Origin: Imbricaverruca yamaguchii | Taxonomy: Eukaryota; Arthropoda; Thecostraca; Neoverrucidae | Direction of reading: 5' to 3' | Assembly (NCBI GenBank): GCA_034440575.1 | Contig: JAOTOL010001561.1 | Span: forward strand, 172,501-236,500 | DNA: 64,000 nucleotides | In this document: in pieces, positions 21,760 to 34,119 of the stretch | Layout: each line of letters opens with the position of its first letter | Position numbering within the stretch: position 1 is the first letter of the stretch | Notes under the pieces: model-generated | Seen by the model: only the letters and a program-made list of their open reading frames with translations | Database searches by the model: none | Told to the model about the DNA's origin: nothing | Translations under genes and position numbers: made by a program

Positions 21760-22810
21760 AAATAATCTATATTTCAGAGCCGTCAATTAAACGCCATCAC
21801 ATTCGAGCAACACGAACCAGAAGTTCAAATTGAAGGTCAATCGTAATGCTGGCTTGTGATTGTTCATTCCGCCAGCGACAGCGGTTCTCGTCGCACCGAA
21901 CAGGACAATGTGCTGGCGGTCTTGGCGACAGCGAAGCGGCTACGGTGGCGACTAGATCGTCGCTAGCAGTCAGGCGTTTTCCCCAATTATTTTGTTCAGT
22001 GGTCGCCGACCGGTCGCCGATGAAAATGACGCTCCGGTCCAGCGCGGTGCTTTTGCGATCAGATTTCTGTTCGCATTCTTGACATGTGCTTGAGGATATG
22101 AAATCCATCGAATTGCTGAATGAAAAACTAGAAGTAGCTTATAAAGTCACATGGATGGCTAGAAACTGTTGCCAACGTGCTTTTGTTCCAAATGGCCTCT
22201 TCCCCATGCATACTTATTTTAGCAAATTATCTTTTGTCAAAGTATAACTATTTCAGGAAATATAATTTACGAAAGCAAAGTAACTCCAGCAGACATAATT
22301 GTCCAGCTCCTGACATTGCCAAGCTATTTAGGTAATGTTGGTCGTCAAAATTGCTGATAGTTATAACCACTTGGGCGCCGACCCCATCTACCATATCCGA
22401 GTTTTTTTAGGTCTGACGGTAGTACGGTAAGTGTAATAAGAAGTCGACACGTAAGAAAATAACACAGAGAGTATGAAAGAGGTCGGGTATAATAAGAAGT
22501 CAGAAAGCAGATCAGGTCAATCTGACCGGTCCCATGCACAAATGCCGCCTAAGGCGGCGATCAGACGTGGGAACTGGCAGTTTTCTCAGCTCGTGTGACA
22601 GTTGGTTATACAGAACAGGACATCTGAAGCAAAAGCGGCGCCTGCCCATCTCTGTACGCGACCTGGAGACGTATAGGTCCCGGTCCTGACGGGCGTGCCG
22701 GCCACGATGCTCGGCGACTATCGAGATGGTGCCGGCTAATGAAGCCAGCTCCTGCAGTCAGCGCACCTTATGAAGTAGACACAGCGTGCGCATGACGCCA
22801 GGTTCTCAGC
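21760..22810. other. GC-richer patch then AT-rich DNA; possible promoter of the zinc-finger gene
   Basis: 21840-22085 is CpG-rich compared with its surroundings and lies just upstream of the zinc-finger exon on the minus strand, a reasonable position for a promoter. No TATA box was identified. 22100-22810 holds nothing recognised. Confidence 0.35.
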
Positions 22811-22812
22811 AC

Positions 22813-24390
22813 TCATCCAGCCAAGACGCTCCAACAGATCCTTGACATGGTACAATTTAGATCGTCCGAAAATGACTTTTTCTCCAAAGTTGATAATTGT
22901 TTAATCCGAAGCATTAGTTGGGTACACCGAAATGCGGTACCGGATCTGAGAGAGCACCAGGACTTTGACGAGCATCGAGATGGCAGATGGTGGCAGGTGG
23001 TCGCTAAGATGCGATAGACTGGCCAAAGTTCCGATACATCGTCTGACAATGATGGAAACATGCGAGTCCCAGCTGAGGGTGCGATCAAAAGTAAGTCCTC
23101 TATGTTTTACTTCAGAAACGGGGAGCAATTATTGGTCGCGAAACGTTGCAGTGAAGTTGGAGAGATTACGCAAATTTTGTTGGCTGCCAAAGACTATAAG
23201 CTGGGTTTTCTCCGCATTTAATTTTAGACCGTCACAGCGGAACCAAACGTCGATGAAGGCCAGGACGTGTTCCAACTTGGTAGCGACAGCTTGAATGCGA
23301 GTTTTGCTTCCGGTGACCAAAATGTGTGTGTCATCTGCATACTGAACGAATACTTTGCCTTCAGCGAACAAACTGAGGTTGTTGGCGAAGACGTAGTATA
23401 GCAAAGGGCCGAGATATGAGCTTTGAGGAACTCCGATGTTGTGTGGAAGTGGAAATGAATTTAAGCTCCGACCCAGACTGTCAGTGAGGCTGACACTCTC
23501 AGTGTGATCTTTCAGATGGGCCGAAGACCATGAAATGTCAATACCGTGCAGGCTTAATCTGGTCAAGAATTTTGAATGGTCAATCACATCAAAGCATTTG
23601 TTCAAGTCCAGGAAGCAAAGGAGGGACATCTGACCACGATCATTGGCCGGCAGGATCTGGTCGGATATGGATATCATTGCGGTTTCTGTTGAGTGACGGG
23701 GGCGGAAACCATGCTGGGTATGTGAGAGGAGGTGGTTGTTGGATAGATAGGCGTAGAGCTGCTGGTAGACTGCACGCTCCACAATTTTGGCAATGATCAG
23801 GACAATAGACATGGGCCGTTAGTTGGATGGGCTGGTAGGGTCACCGGATTTAAAGATGGGATGAACTATGGAGTGCTTCCAGGAGATTGGGACGTCGGCA
23901 GTGATGAGGCTGGAGTTGACCAAATGCAGAAGTACACTGCCAATGGCGTAAAAATTCAGCCGGATCACTCCACGCTGATGCCGCCCGCCCCGCAGGCGGA
24001 TGAGCTGTTCATGCTGAAAACGATGGCGCACAGCTGGGAGAGGGACAGTGGTAGAAGACTGAAAGCATAGGCACCCACTCGCTGCAAACGACAGGGCAGG
24101 CCCGGAGAGGCATCATGACCAGCGACCTCACCAGCAATGCGTGGTCCAAAGCCAACAAAATAATCGTTCAACTGGTCAGGCATAGCATCAGGAGCTTTAC
24201 GGCGGCACTTTGCATCGCCCACGGTGGACCGAATGCACTGCCATATGCCCCCTCGTCCGCTCTCCTGGATACGCCCCTGTACATCGCCAAGGGTGTCGCG
24301 TCGAATGGCAGAGCACACCTGTCTGTTGAGCTCGCCGTAAGCAATAGAGCCGTGACCTGGGTAACGCAGCGACTCCCGGCGTTGGACCAA
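22813..24390 (-). pseudogene. L2/Daphne-like LINE, RT region, degraded
   Basis: Minus-strand reading gives RT blocks in order: PISWKHSIVHPIFKSGDP (about 23900-23845), the QHGFRPRHSTETA motif, LLCFLDLNKCFDVIDHSKFL, GVPQSSYLGPLLYYVFAN, catalytic YADDTHILV (about 23345), then LKLNAEKTQLIVFG and a thumb-like HRGLTFDRTLSWDSHV. This order and the HSTETA/DLxxxFDxxDH wording fit the L2/Daphne/CR1 assemblage. Frames shift at about 23812 and 23128 and stops occur in the N-terminal part (24390-23965), so it is inactive. Endonuclease was not found; the copy is probably 5'-truncated. Confidence 0.8.
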
Positions 24391-25190
24391 AATATCTCAA
24401 CTGAAGCTTAAATATGTTATACTTCGTTGCTGTACATTATAGACGGTCGAACCGAACTAGTCTGCATATTCTAGCCGGTGGTACTACATCGGAGTTACAA
24501 TTTTGTTTTCTTTCAGCATGAAGCTAGTGCCTGCGATCGTTGCTTCACTTGTCACAGATAGATTATGATTTGCTGTATTCTCTAACGTTTTCTTTCTGGA
24601 CCACGAGAATACGGCATGCGTCAATGCGCCGCCGCTTGACATACCTGATGGAAGTCACTTGTTGATCTTGTGGGTTACGAATTTGAAGTGTCAGAATTTC
24701 TGACCTGCGACACCAAAAGACTGTTTTCTCCGAAATCGCGAACAATTGACAATTTACCTCATTTATTAAAACCAAATCGCTAATGTTAGGTGTGACAGGG
24801 CGATCTGCTTAGTATGCCATTCATCTTCCAAACGTCATTCTAGGTCATTATCCCAACTTCACCTCCGATAATCCTTTTCGACCTGAGTCTGCCTGGGGTT
24901 CATTTGAAAGCTGAAAGGTAAAATCGGTCCATTTTTACCTCTGGGTCCTTCCCAAGACACCGACGAGTACAATGCCGACCTTTTGAAATGGGTAAATATT
25001 GACATTTGTACCCAGGGTGCGATTACACGTGAAGCGTCTTTTTGCAAACTATATTTTTCAGCTGACCTTGGTAGCAAGCCATTGATTCAAAGCATGCGAC
25101 AATCGCGATATCGATGATATGATGATATTAATCACACATGAAGAAAAGGGACATAATTTGACAGCGAGGACAATGCTCTTGCTTCTTGCA
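24391..25190. other. Mostly featureless; one weak small exon candidate
   Basis: On the minus strand, about 24707-24640, GTCGCAG precedes a 68-nt stretch (SEILTLQIRNPQDQQVTSI) ending at ATCAG followed by GTATGT. The splice signals are good but no gene is identified, and its phase does not match the exon candidate at 25197-25455 directly. Confidence 0.25.
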
Positions 25191-25196
25191 ACTCAC

Positions 25197-25455
25197 TGCC
25201 AGCATCATGGCGTTCTAGAAGGTTCTCCTGAGCCGGGGCATCGACCTCACGGGCCGATGACCCTTCTGCCGGAGGTGGTCCAGCTGGTGTTTGCACCTCC
25301 GGTGGCCGGCGCGAGATGTGCGAGTCGTTACCCGCGTTCGCCGCCTGTTGTTGTCGGAACCGCCCTTTTGATGTAGGCACCGGCGCCACTCGCGTGTGCT
25401 TTCCGGGCAAATATTTGTAAGGGACGGGTAAGGTGGCCGGGATCTGGCCGGAAGT
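25197..25455 (-). CDS. Candidate internal exon, Pro/Gln-rich, unknown protein
   Basis: The minus-strand frame reads IPATLPVPYKYLPGKHTRV, a SKGRFRQQQ basic/Gln patch, RRPPEVQTPAGPPPAEG and LLERHDAG. It ends at GGCA followed by GTGAGT, a strong donor (phase 1), and is preceded by a T-rich tract and CCGCCAG. GC content rises sharply only across this segment, as in an exon. No domain is recognised; low-complexity proline-rich linkers are common in signalling and nuclear proteins. Flanking exons were not found. Confidence 0.4.
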
Positions 25456-25919
25456 CTGGCGGCCCGTTCGGATGGGACAAATATAAAAATTTTGGTGCAG
25501 AAAAAAATGCAAGCCTCCTTACAGTGCCATATTTTCAGGTGGTAATGGGGCAGCGACTAGGAAGTGATACGATTAGATACTGATCAGACGAGAAGCAACG
25601 AGCAAATAGCAATGTTGTCCACGCAGTTTGTCAGCATGTCCAACACTGGTCCAGTATATACACCGTTCATAAGTGACACCTACATGGACGGAACAGAACA
25701 TCCTTTCTGGAAAATCATACTTGCATGGACATTAGCACATTTGGGAATTGCATGGATAGAGACATTTGCATCCGCTACACCCAGACTAGTTGGAATACAA
25801 TATTTATACGTCTAGGATGTGCGTTGTGGGTCTCGCCCTTTCTGATGGACATGCATGCATTACAAAACATTCTCAAATAAGCGAAATATATTTTTGAAAT
25901 GCATGAACAAAAACAGAGA

Positions 25920-26108
25920 ACATTTGGTCTTTGCATGGACAAGGGGGCGAAGCCTGTGCTGTCCATGAATTTAGATGTGGAAACGTTTTGGCTTTGCATG
26001 GACATGGGGGCGGAGCTTGAGTTTTCCACGAGTTTCGATCTTAGAAATGTTTGGCAACTTCATGGACAAGGTGACGTCACCCATTTGTCCACGAATTTCG
26101 TGAATGGA
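25920..26108 (+). repeat. ~63-bp tandem repeat, three diverged copies
   Basis: Units start near 25923, 25985 and 26049, each with TTTGG...CATGGACA followed by TCCA(T/C)GA(A/G)TTT. Non-coding. Confidence 0.6.
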
Positions 26109-26705
26109 GAGCATGCATCAGCATGGTATGGTCGTAGATAATCAAGTGAAAGCGGAGGGAAAGCGCGTCATTTTTATAATGGCGCGACGAATGTTAGCCG
26201 TTTAATTCACCAGGCTATTTGGAGGAAAATGAAGGTATGTCGACGTTGCAGCACGCGTTCCACTCATGCATGAACGTCATAACCAACAGGCAGCCAACAC
26301 GCGCTATTTTAACTTAGGCGTCAATTTCCCAGGCACAAGACCAATGAAAAAGGCATTTGTCTTGCGAAACGGGCTCCCAATGCGACGTCACCAGCTTATT
26401 TGGTGGTTGTGGTAGGAATCACGAAGAAAAACCCTGAGTAAATGCCCCGATATCCGAAATTCCCCGGATTTCGCATTTCCGAAGGCAGCCTTCAAGGTGA
26501 TGTCAGCTTCATTTTTGTAACTTAAAACCCCAGAATCAAAACGGGTGGGGTTACTAAGCTTTGCGGGTTGGTATTCCTGGCGTACCAATACATATTGCTA
26601 TTGTTGCTACAAAGAAAGCAATTAGTTCAGCAACTGCTACCAAAGACGCAATGCAGATGATCGTTCCATGAAGGAAGAGTAAGAATCATGTTTGTTGCTT
26701 TGCAA
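26109..26705. other. No feature seen
   Basis: Unremarkable sequence between the short tandem repeat and the TACGTA array. Confidence 0.4.
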
Positions 26706-26709
26706 TACG

Positions 26710-27119
26710 ATTATAGGACAAATGTACGTAAGGACAAATGTACGTATGACATATATACGTTAGCAAATGTACGTAAGCAAATGTACGTAAGCGCAGATGT
26801 ACCTATGGCAATAGTACGTAAGCGCAGATGTACGTATGGCTAATGTACGTATGCGCAAATGTACGTATGCGCAAAAGTACGTGAGCGCAAATGTACGTAT
26901 GCGCCAAAATACGTAAGCGCAAATATACGTAAGCGCAAATGTACGTAAGCGCAAAAGTACGTATGTACAAATGTACATCAATTAACGCATGCGTACCTTG
27001 GGGTTCGCGTGCATTTGGTTAGGTACATATTAAATACGCACAATTGAAGTAATCAGACAAATGTACGTAAGCAAATGTACGTAAGCTCATATGCACGTAT
27101 GGTAATTGTACGTTAAAAA
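26710..27119. repeat. TACGTA minisatellite, 16-bp unit
   Basis: Units of about 16 bp, AAATGTACGTAAGCGC with TATGCGC variants, repeat to 26970, then a non-repeat spacer (TTAGGTACATATTAAATACG) and more units. Each unit contains the palindrome TACGTA. The same family forms part of 30042-30265 and the large inverted repeat at 42.6-43.4 kb. Confidence 0.9.
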
Positions 27120-27158
27120 ATGTCAGGTGATGTTCAGATCCAGGGACTTCAGCAGTGG
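26893..27158 (+). repeat. 266-bp direct repeat, copy 1
   Basis: Identical by eye to 30042-30307 over its whole length, including the end of the TACGTA array and a unique tail ending AGGGACTTCAGCAGTGG. The two copies flank the CAP exons, 3149 bp apart. Confidence 0.9.
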
Positions 27159-27159
27159 T

Positions 27160-28270
27160 GACCTACATGATCGGCAACTAAACATTTCATGAGACATGGA
27201 ACTATATTTTCTTGTATATTTGTTGATTTGCTATTCTTCAGTTTCGTTGCATGCATACTTTGTTTATTATGCATCAACGTTATTCATTAGACATTATGGC
27301 TCAGGTGCAATGAGACTACGCAGAACACGCACGTCGGTGGCGCGTCGCTGCACGACTGGCCAGCTGATTCTTCCGTTCGCGCATGGGTCAGCGACGCAAT
27401 GTTCGCACGAAACCATCGCACGAAAAACGCTGAGTTGAAACTGAGCATCAATGTTTATTTACTCCAATAAATAATTATGGCGTTCGAACACCTTACAACT
27501 TGCCATGCTTCCCCAACAGGTCCCCGCCACTACTCGATGTGTTCGATGAATTCTGAAAAGAAAAGAAAAACATACAACATATTGGCAGAGACAAATGTTG
27601 GCAGAGAGAAATGTTGGTAATAGTCCGTTTATAATACAATTTGTCCTAGAAGTCCGTAATAGGCGCATAATATAGAACAATAAATAGGAAGGTGATGGTC
27701 ATGGCTATAACTTTGTCCGAAACGCCCATACACTAGTCAAATATCACGACTTAGACATGTGATATTATACGTCATTGCTCACAAAGACGCATCGAAAAGC
27801 ATACCAGTAATGGTCCTTTTGCATGACAACGCATTTGTCATCACAGGCGCAGACGGGCCAAACGTGCGTATTCAAATGGTCGACCCACATGGCTGGGCAT
27901 GCGTTACCGATCGTGCTGAGGCACAGGCAGAGAGGGAGGGACAACGATTGGTTGGTTATTGGAGTTTAGGGGGCATCGACTGGGTCGGTCATGCAACACC
28001 CATATCAACTGCAGCCAAACAATGACACATACACGAAAGTTAATCGACGAGGCATATGAAGGGTTCGACGCAAATGGCAGAACCATGACTTTTTTTTGGC
28101 GTTGAACGGTGGCGATCCGTCCTACATCACCAACCGACTGGCGACACGCATCCAGATCGCGGGAGCATTGCTTTTGAGATCGGCATGGCGAGCCTTTAGT
28201 GTAAACCTTTAGTGTTGGGTCATTGCATGCATGCGAACGCACGTATCCACTTAGGTTCCCCAAAATTACA
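27160..28270. other. CAP-locus flank or intron; no exon recognised
   Basis: Downstream of the last CAP exon seen. An open frame at 27759-28025 on the plus strand lacks support. 27947-27975 (GATTGGTTGGTTATTGG) resembles the CCAA-rich tail of the SINE. The remaining CAP exons were not found here. Confidence 0.35.
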
Positions 28271-28271
28271 C

Positions 28272-29194
28272 GAGAAAGCGGCCGACCAGGAGCGCGTGAA
28301 CGGCTTGTGCGACTTGTTCTCTTTCATGACGGAGTTTCCCCAGAACACACCGTCATCGTTCATCTCCTTGATGAAGTGAACAGGAGTAGGTGCCTACCAG
28401 CGGGAGGGACAGGATGTGACCGGAGATACGGGACGGGTTAAGCATCTGTGGAGGGCAAAGTAATGCAATGACCCTCCTTCACATTACTAATTATATTGAG
28501 AGCCAACGCTCAATGACTTTCAGAACCCCACCATGTGCGCATGATTGAATACCAAATATGAACACGAATGTTTGTATATAAAGTCACCTGAATGCCACAT
28601 AACTTAATTTACCTTTAATATCCTCATATAATGACACTGGTCATGACGACTCACAGGGGCTGACCTTCGCACTGTTGGTGACCTGACATGATTTATTGAT
28701 GACCCAGATGACCTGACCAAAACCCCATTAACTATAGCTTACTGTAATAATCTGATCTAGACGCCTAGCCATAGGCAATAACCATGATGACCGGATCGAA
28801 CATGGCTTCTCACTCTGACCTTGCCGACCCAGGATAGTGCTGCGATCGACTCAGACACCGTAGATAGATGAATGTAGTGCGGGGAGAGCTTGCTCTCCTT
28901 CCGCAGTCGTGTGACCTCGGCAATAGCGTCGGTCTGGGACTGCAGAAGCAGCTCTAATGCTGAGTCCTCTGGCTTCCTGCACTTTGAGGCCAGCAGCACA
29001 AATTCGCGCTGAGCCCTGCAGAGGAGGACCCAGTGTAGTTATGAAGGAATAAATAAGTAACTTCCAGATGCTACGATAACGAAACTAGTGGTCCCTGCAT
29101 CGATTTGGAATTTACTGCAGCTCAAGCACAAGGCTATCCTGATGTCCATGACTCACACACGCACACGCACACATACACATACACACACACACAC

Positions 29195-29241
<47 letters not shown>

Positions 29242-29451
29242 TATAATCTTGAACGAACTTAACTTCAACAAGAACAAAAACGAACACTCGATAGGACTAG
29301 AGTCAGTGAGCGCACCTAGAGGCCTTGAACACATGCTGTGACAGCGCAGCGGCGTCTCCACCTAGTCTGTCAGCTTCGCCAGCGAACTCGGCCAGCGGCC
29401 CGGAGAGGAACTCATCATACGCCGTGACGAACGGCTCGAGCTCGTCTGCTG
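28272..29451 (-). CDS. CAP: Adenylyl-cyclase-associated protein (CAP), three exons of the N-terminal helical domain
   Basis: Three minus-strand exons join in frame. Exon A, 29451-29316, reads LEPFVTAYDEFLSGPLAEF and ends SR across GCCTCTAG|GTGCGC. Exon B, 29015-28820, starts after CTCTGCAG, reads AQREFVLLASKC ... HLSTVSESIAALSWVGK, and ends AAG|GTCAGA. Exon C, 28393-28272, starts after CTGGTAG with APTPVHFIKEMNDDGVFW. These match the CAP helical folded domain, whose family signature is an HLS-(x)2-SESI-(x)-ALxW block followed by P-x2-(Y/F)-(V/I)-KEMND. CAP binds cofilin-decorated actin and drives filament turnover and monomer recycling in the cytosol; in yeast it also binds adenylyl cyclase. 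The coiled-coil N-terminus and the WH2 and CARP domains are not found in the window. The exon C donor (TC|GTGTAA) is weak and may be misplaced. The intron between A and B holds CA/TA repeats. Confidence 0.85.
29150..29240. repeat. CA and TA microsatellite in a CAP intron
   Basis: CACACA-type repeats (29150-29193) followed by a TA run (29197-29242) between CAP exons A and B. Confidence 0.95.
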
Positions 29452-29505
29452 CTGGGCAGGTCACAAGGTCAGAGGTTGTGAGATATAGATAGATACACAT
29501 GTGCA

Positions 29506-29506
<1 letters not shown>

Positions 29507-29586
<80 letters not shown>

Positions 29587-29720
29587 GGATAGTGGGCGAA
29601 TGGGAGAGTGGGAGAGAGAGAGGGAGAGGGGAGAGGGAGAGGGAGAGGGAGAGGGACGAGGATGGAGAGAGGGAGATAGATATAGAGATAGAGATAGAGA
29701 GAGAGGATGAGAGTGAATAT
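29507..29720. repeat. TA microsatellite and GAGAGG-rich tract
   Basis: A TA run of about 75 bp (29510-29582) is followed by purine repeats GAGAGG and GATAGA (29606-29705), upstream of CAP exon A on the minus strand, probably within an intron. Confidence 0.95.
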
Positions 29721-30041
29721 TATCAGAAAATAATGGATGACGCCATTTTCAGTGCAGACCGGAGTCGAAACGGACAATGTCTGGAAATATCTTTTACTAG
29801 CTGACAACACCCGCACAATCTCACGCACAAAATCACTAGTCACTGCAAATGTGCACCGGTCCTTGAAGTTAAAATACGCCAGTACTTAACTGAACATAGT
29901 GCAGACTACTTCAAGAGATCGGCACATTCGGGCAGGTGTAGTACAAGCGGCAGCACTATTCAAATAGTCCACAAATCGTACCGAATACAACCTGCAGAAA
30001 TCAAGTAAAAAGTGCAATGCGAGAAATAGCCCAGCAGCAAG

Positions 30042-30307
30042 GTACGTATGCGCCAAAATACGTAAGCGCAAATATACGTAAGCGCAAATGTACGTAAGCG
30101 CAAAAGTACGTATGTACAAATGTACATCAATTAACGCATGCGTACCTTGGGGTTCGCGTGCATTTGGTTAGGTACATATTAAATACGCACAATTGAAGTA
30201 ATCAGACAAATGTACGTAAGCAAATGTACGTAAGCTCATATGCACGTATGGTAATTGTACGTTAAAAAATGTCAGGTGATGTTCAGATCCAGGGACTTCA
30301 GCAGTGG
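30042..30307 (+). repeat. 266-bp direct repeat, copy 2
   Basis: Identical to 26893-27158. Sequence just beyond differs at both ends (GGTA against TGTA on the left; GCAGATGG against TGACCTAC on the right), so the repeat has sharp borders that do not coincide with the borders of the TACGTA array. Confidence 0.9.
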
Positions 30308-31855
30308 CAGATGGTGCGGCTTGCGGTTCTCCGATGTCGTCCGGATGGATGTCTTCACCAGCATTCTCCGGCACAAAGGTATCGAGTCATCTATCTGTGG
30401 AAATGGCGAACATTATATAAGTTGAAAACTCAGCGAATTCAGCGACACTAAAGCAGTCACCGCATTTCTCATGTTAACCTTGAATACAGTTCATACGATG
30501 AACAGCTAACGGTACAATGAATTTTAACAGTCACAGGTGTAGTTGCAATCTACGTTGATCCTACATTAATAATGAATTGCACGTGGGTCGTACATGTGCT
30601 TCCCAAAAATGCACACAAGCTTGCGTTCAGCCTATATTCCACACACATATACACTTCAAACATTTAGCTTTCATTTTTTTTTGCAAGGAGTTTGATCATC
30701 AGCCTATCTGCTAGAAGAAGTGAAAGTTTCGAGAAGAGAACTAGATTTCATAACTTGATCACAAACACAAATGTGCTTAATTCAGCGCGCCCTGAAGCCC
30801 TAAAAAGCTGGCTATTGGCTTCATAATTTTTCATTATATTTCATCCTATATTACATTCACTCAAATTACATCATAAAAGACCTGACAAATATTTTGACCA
30901 AAAATTGGCCTAGGGACTTCTATATATTTACCGTTAAAACACCCAGTCTAACCCAACCACACTAAATCAAACTCTGCTTGCTTCATACAGCCAAAATGTA
31001 TGAAAACATGTCTCGCAAATGCCACCCTTGTTTTTGCTTTGGGCTGCTCTACGACGCTCACTGCACTCAATATCAAATGTGGCATTTCATATTTGCAACC
31101 AATAGTTCATAACATAAGCATAATAATACTGAAGTTGCCAGGTAAACTTCAACAAGTCCAATCCATATATTTGCTCTCACATTTGTGCTCAAACTTCCAT
31201 ACAAAGGTGGAAATGTGCCACTAGGTTAGTATATGCCTCAAACCTGATCACTCATTTACCATTCTGGTAAATGACCATTCAAGGACAGGTAGGTAGGTAG
31301 GTTATTCAAGGACCTAGGTGGGTGGGGGAAACGGTGGTATCTGAACACATTTAGTTTCCCGAACACCTACCTTTGGACGTCTTCTGAGTCACTTTCTCAG
31401 CGAAAATACCAAAACATATGGTGGTGACAATTTCTCTATTGAAATACAAAGGTCTGATCACATGGTTCTACAGATTATTTCAAGATCTGTTGCAAGAACT
31501 TGATAGGCAACTGTTACCGTGACGAGACAGACGAGACCAAACAGAACGCGTCCTCCGAAGCAAAACTCAAGCACCCAATGCGCTCGATTCTCAGTGGCTC
31601 AGAAGAGCTTCCATCTCCGCCCGCGCTACTAAATTTGGGCCAGCAGCACATTTGCCAAGCTCACGACCAAAATTCGACAACATTCCTGAGTGTCTCATTT
31701 TGTCACCGGTGGGACACCGGCGGTCCGGGAGATGCCGCATGCTAACGCAATGGCGCGTCGGTTTGGACGGTAAGCGTAACGTTCGCCAACATCCTTGTCT
31801 TAGTTTCCGCCAACATTTAGGCGACAAAAAGGACATGGTGCATAATTTTTTTTAA
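30308..31855. other. No supported gene
   Basis: 30308-30380 could read PENAGEDIHPDDIGEPQ on the minus strand but lacks splice signals. 31280-31300 holds a short AGGT tandem. The rest is unremarkable. Confidence 0.4.
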
Positions 31856-31859
31856 ATCT

Positions 31860-34060
31860 TGTTTTGCTCATTTTTATCACTTTTATCAGTGTTCTCTGAG
31901 TGAGTCGAGGCAATGAGAGTAGGTGCATAGGTAGGTATATTAACAGTGCCAGCACTGGCTTTTGTGTTTCCTCTGGACCTCTTTGTGTCACCGGAGTAAA
32001 CGGCAGAACGATGACTTTTTACCTCTGGTGTCCACCGTCCAATCAAAGTTGTTGGCCAGAGCCGGATACAAATCGGTAAATATTGCGGTTTCTGTGTTGT
32101 ATCCGAGATGAAAAAAGTTGACTCTCCAGTTTTCAGTAATACTAAATTGTGTGTGTCTAAAAGGTGTTGAATAATGCGTCCACAAGTGTCTGGCTGCGTA
32201 CACTTTTATCCTACGTTGGACTATGGGCGTTGAAATCGCGAAGTAAAATGAACTGGTTTTTAAATGTGTTACGAGGTTTTCTAATTGTGTCAATATGTTT
32301 GCGTTGTCTGTAGAAGGAGGAATATATAACGAACATACATCTATGTTCTTACCATGAAAACGCAAAGTACACGCTACGGCTTGTAATGGAGATTCAAGTG
32401 GAAGTTGTGTATGTGTGTAATCGTTGTTTATGTAAAGGGCTGTACCTCCACTGCGGTGTGGTCCAAGGACGTTATCGTGGAGGTACAGTGAATATTTGAA
32501 ATTATTGAAATTATGCCGATCGGTGGGCAAAAACCATGTTTCCTTAAGCGCGATGAGAATTGAAGTCAAGATGTTTTAAAAACTTTCATTTCTGCCCATT
32601 TGGATATCAAGCTGCGACAATTCCATTGCAAAGGTGTGGAAATTGGAAATAAAGGTTTTAATGTTTGTTTGCACCTTTCGGTGCTTGTCGGCACCAGGAG
32701 TGCAGCTCCGGCGGGCATGTGGGTTGGGTCCAATCCGCGCCAGCGGAACCGAGCCATCCGGCCGACCGGTAACCTTGGCAAGGTCACGGCGGCCAGCCAC
32801 CGCCGCGGGGGATGTGCGCCGGCTGGGTTGAGTCGGTCGGGTCACGTGGCCGCCGGACGGCGTTGGACGCGTCGGGCTCGGTCGACGACCCACTGGAGTG
32901 GAACGCATTTCCCCTGTAGCCGAATGGCTGCGGTTTCTGGCATTTCTTGGGAAGTTGCTTGGGACTGGAGTGGTCTTTGTGTTGATAGCACTGCTTTTTT
33001 TTGTGTCTGTTTGGTCAACGGTGTAAGCTTCTTGAGTGGAGCTAAGCCGGGGATCATGTCAGTTTGAATAGAAGTAGAACTAGGGATGACGCGACGTGTA
33101 CTGGACAGTGGGGTGATGTGGTTAGGTGGTCGGATGTGTGACAGTTGAGGCATTGGGCAGGCTTGGAGCAGGTTGAATGAGGATGAAGTGGTTCACCACA
33201 TTTTGGGTAGCGGGCTGTTTGACGACAACTCTTACTGCCATGCCCAAAGCGCTGGCAATTGAAACAGCGGAGAGGATTGGGGATAAAGACACTGATTTGA
33301 TAGCGAAAGTATCCGGCGATGAGGGTTTTGGGAATAGTGGTAGAATTAAAGGTAATGACAAGGAGGCTCGTGTCTCGTTTCTGGCCGTCTTTAAAGGAAG
33401 TGATGCGGCGGACATGCCTGAGCTCCGCCTGAATATCTTCCTCAGACATAAAGCGGAGCTCCGGCGCGAAGACGGTGCCCTTGGAAGTGTTACTGTTCGA
33501 ATGAAGAGTGACGGTGACGGATTTCCCACAAAATGTGGTGGTACGGAGGAGGGCTTTGGTCTGGGCTCGGGTTTGGGTCTTGATAACAAGGGTTCTGTTG
33601 GCTGGGGCTTCAATGTCGGGATTGGATAAGGAGCAGATGGCAAGGAGCTGTTTAGTCGGCCAGAAAACGTTGACACCACGAAAAGAGACGGATTCCTCGA
33701 CAGGCTTGACTACGTACGAGCCAGTACTGTCAAGGTAGAGTTCGGAGGATTTGATGGGTTCATCTGGAGAGGGTGTAGTCTGGTTCGAGCAAGAGTCAGC
33801 GACGTAAAGAGTGATGGTCTGGTCTGGATTGCGAGGCGAGGTCGTGGTCTTGGGACGGGCAGGGGTCGGCGAGGAGCAGAAGGCTTCCACGGCGTCACCC
33901 AAAGCGGGTCATCGATGGCCTGACTAGGTGAGGGAGCATCAGGGGTTAAGTCCGGGATCGAGCGATGGTCAGCAGATGTGGTCAATGGATTCTGATTCGG
34001 AGTCCGGTGGCGAGCTGGGGTCCGTATCCTTTTTTTCGTTTTTCCCCATCGCGGGGAAAA
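31860..34060 (-). pseudogene. I-like LINE, 5' half (ORF1 and endonuclease), 3'-truncated
   Basis: Minus-strand reading begins near 34053 (MGKNEKKDTDPSS) and continues through frameshifts into an ORF1 (33902-33054) ending in CCHC knuckles CFNCQRFGHGSKSC and CLNCHTSDHLTTSPHC, the nucleic-acid-binding part of I/Jockey-group gag-like proteins. Next, 32569-31988 encodes a decayed apurinic-type endonuclease (ALKETWFLP, GGTALYINND, VACTLRFHGKNIDVCSLYIPP). Reverse transcriptase is missing at its 3' side. Loss of the 3' end is unusual for LINE truncation and suggests later deletion or rearrangement. The RT-RNase H fragments at 35.1 and 36.5-39.2 kb could come from the same family. Confidence 0.75.
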
Positions 34061-34119
34061 ACACCCTACTTAATGTAACCTAAACAAACAAGAACACAGA
34101 GAAACATAGAGGAAGGAAG

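Noticed and set aside
27759..28025. Plus-strand 88-codon frame near CAP
   Set aside because: No homology visible, lies antisense beside CAP exons and overlaps a SINE-tail-like stretch.
30168..30374. Minus-strand stretch PENAGEDIHPDDIGEPQ as an upstream CAP exon
   Set aside because: No acceptor/donor pair in phase, and the frame runs into the TACGTA array.
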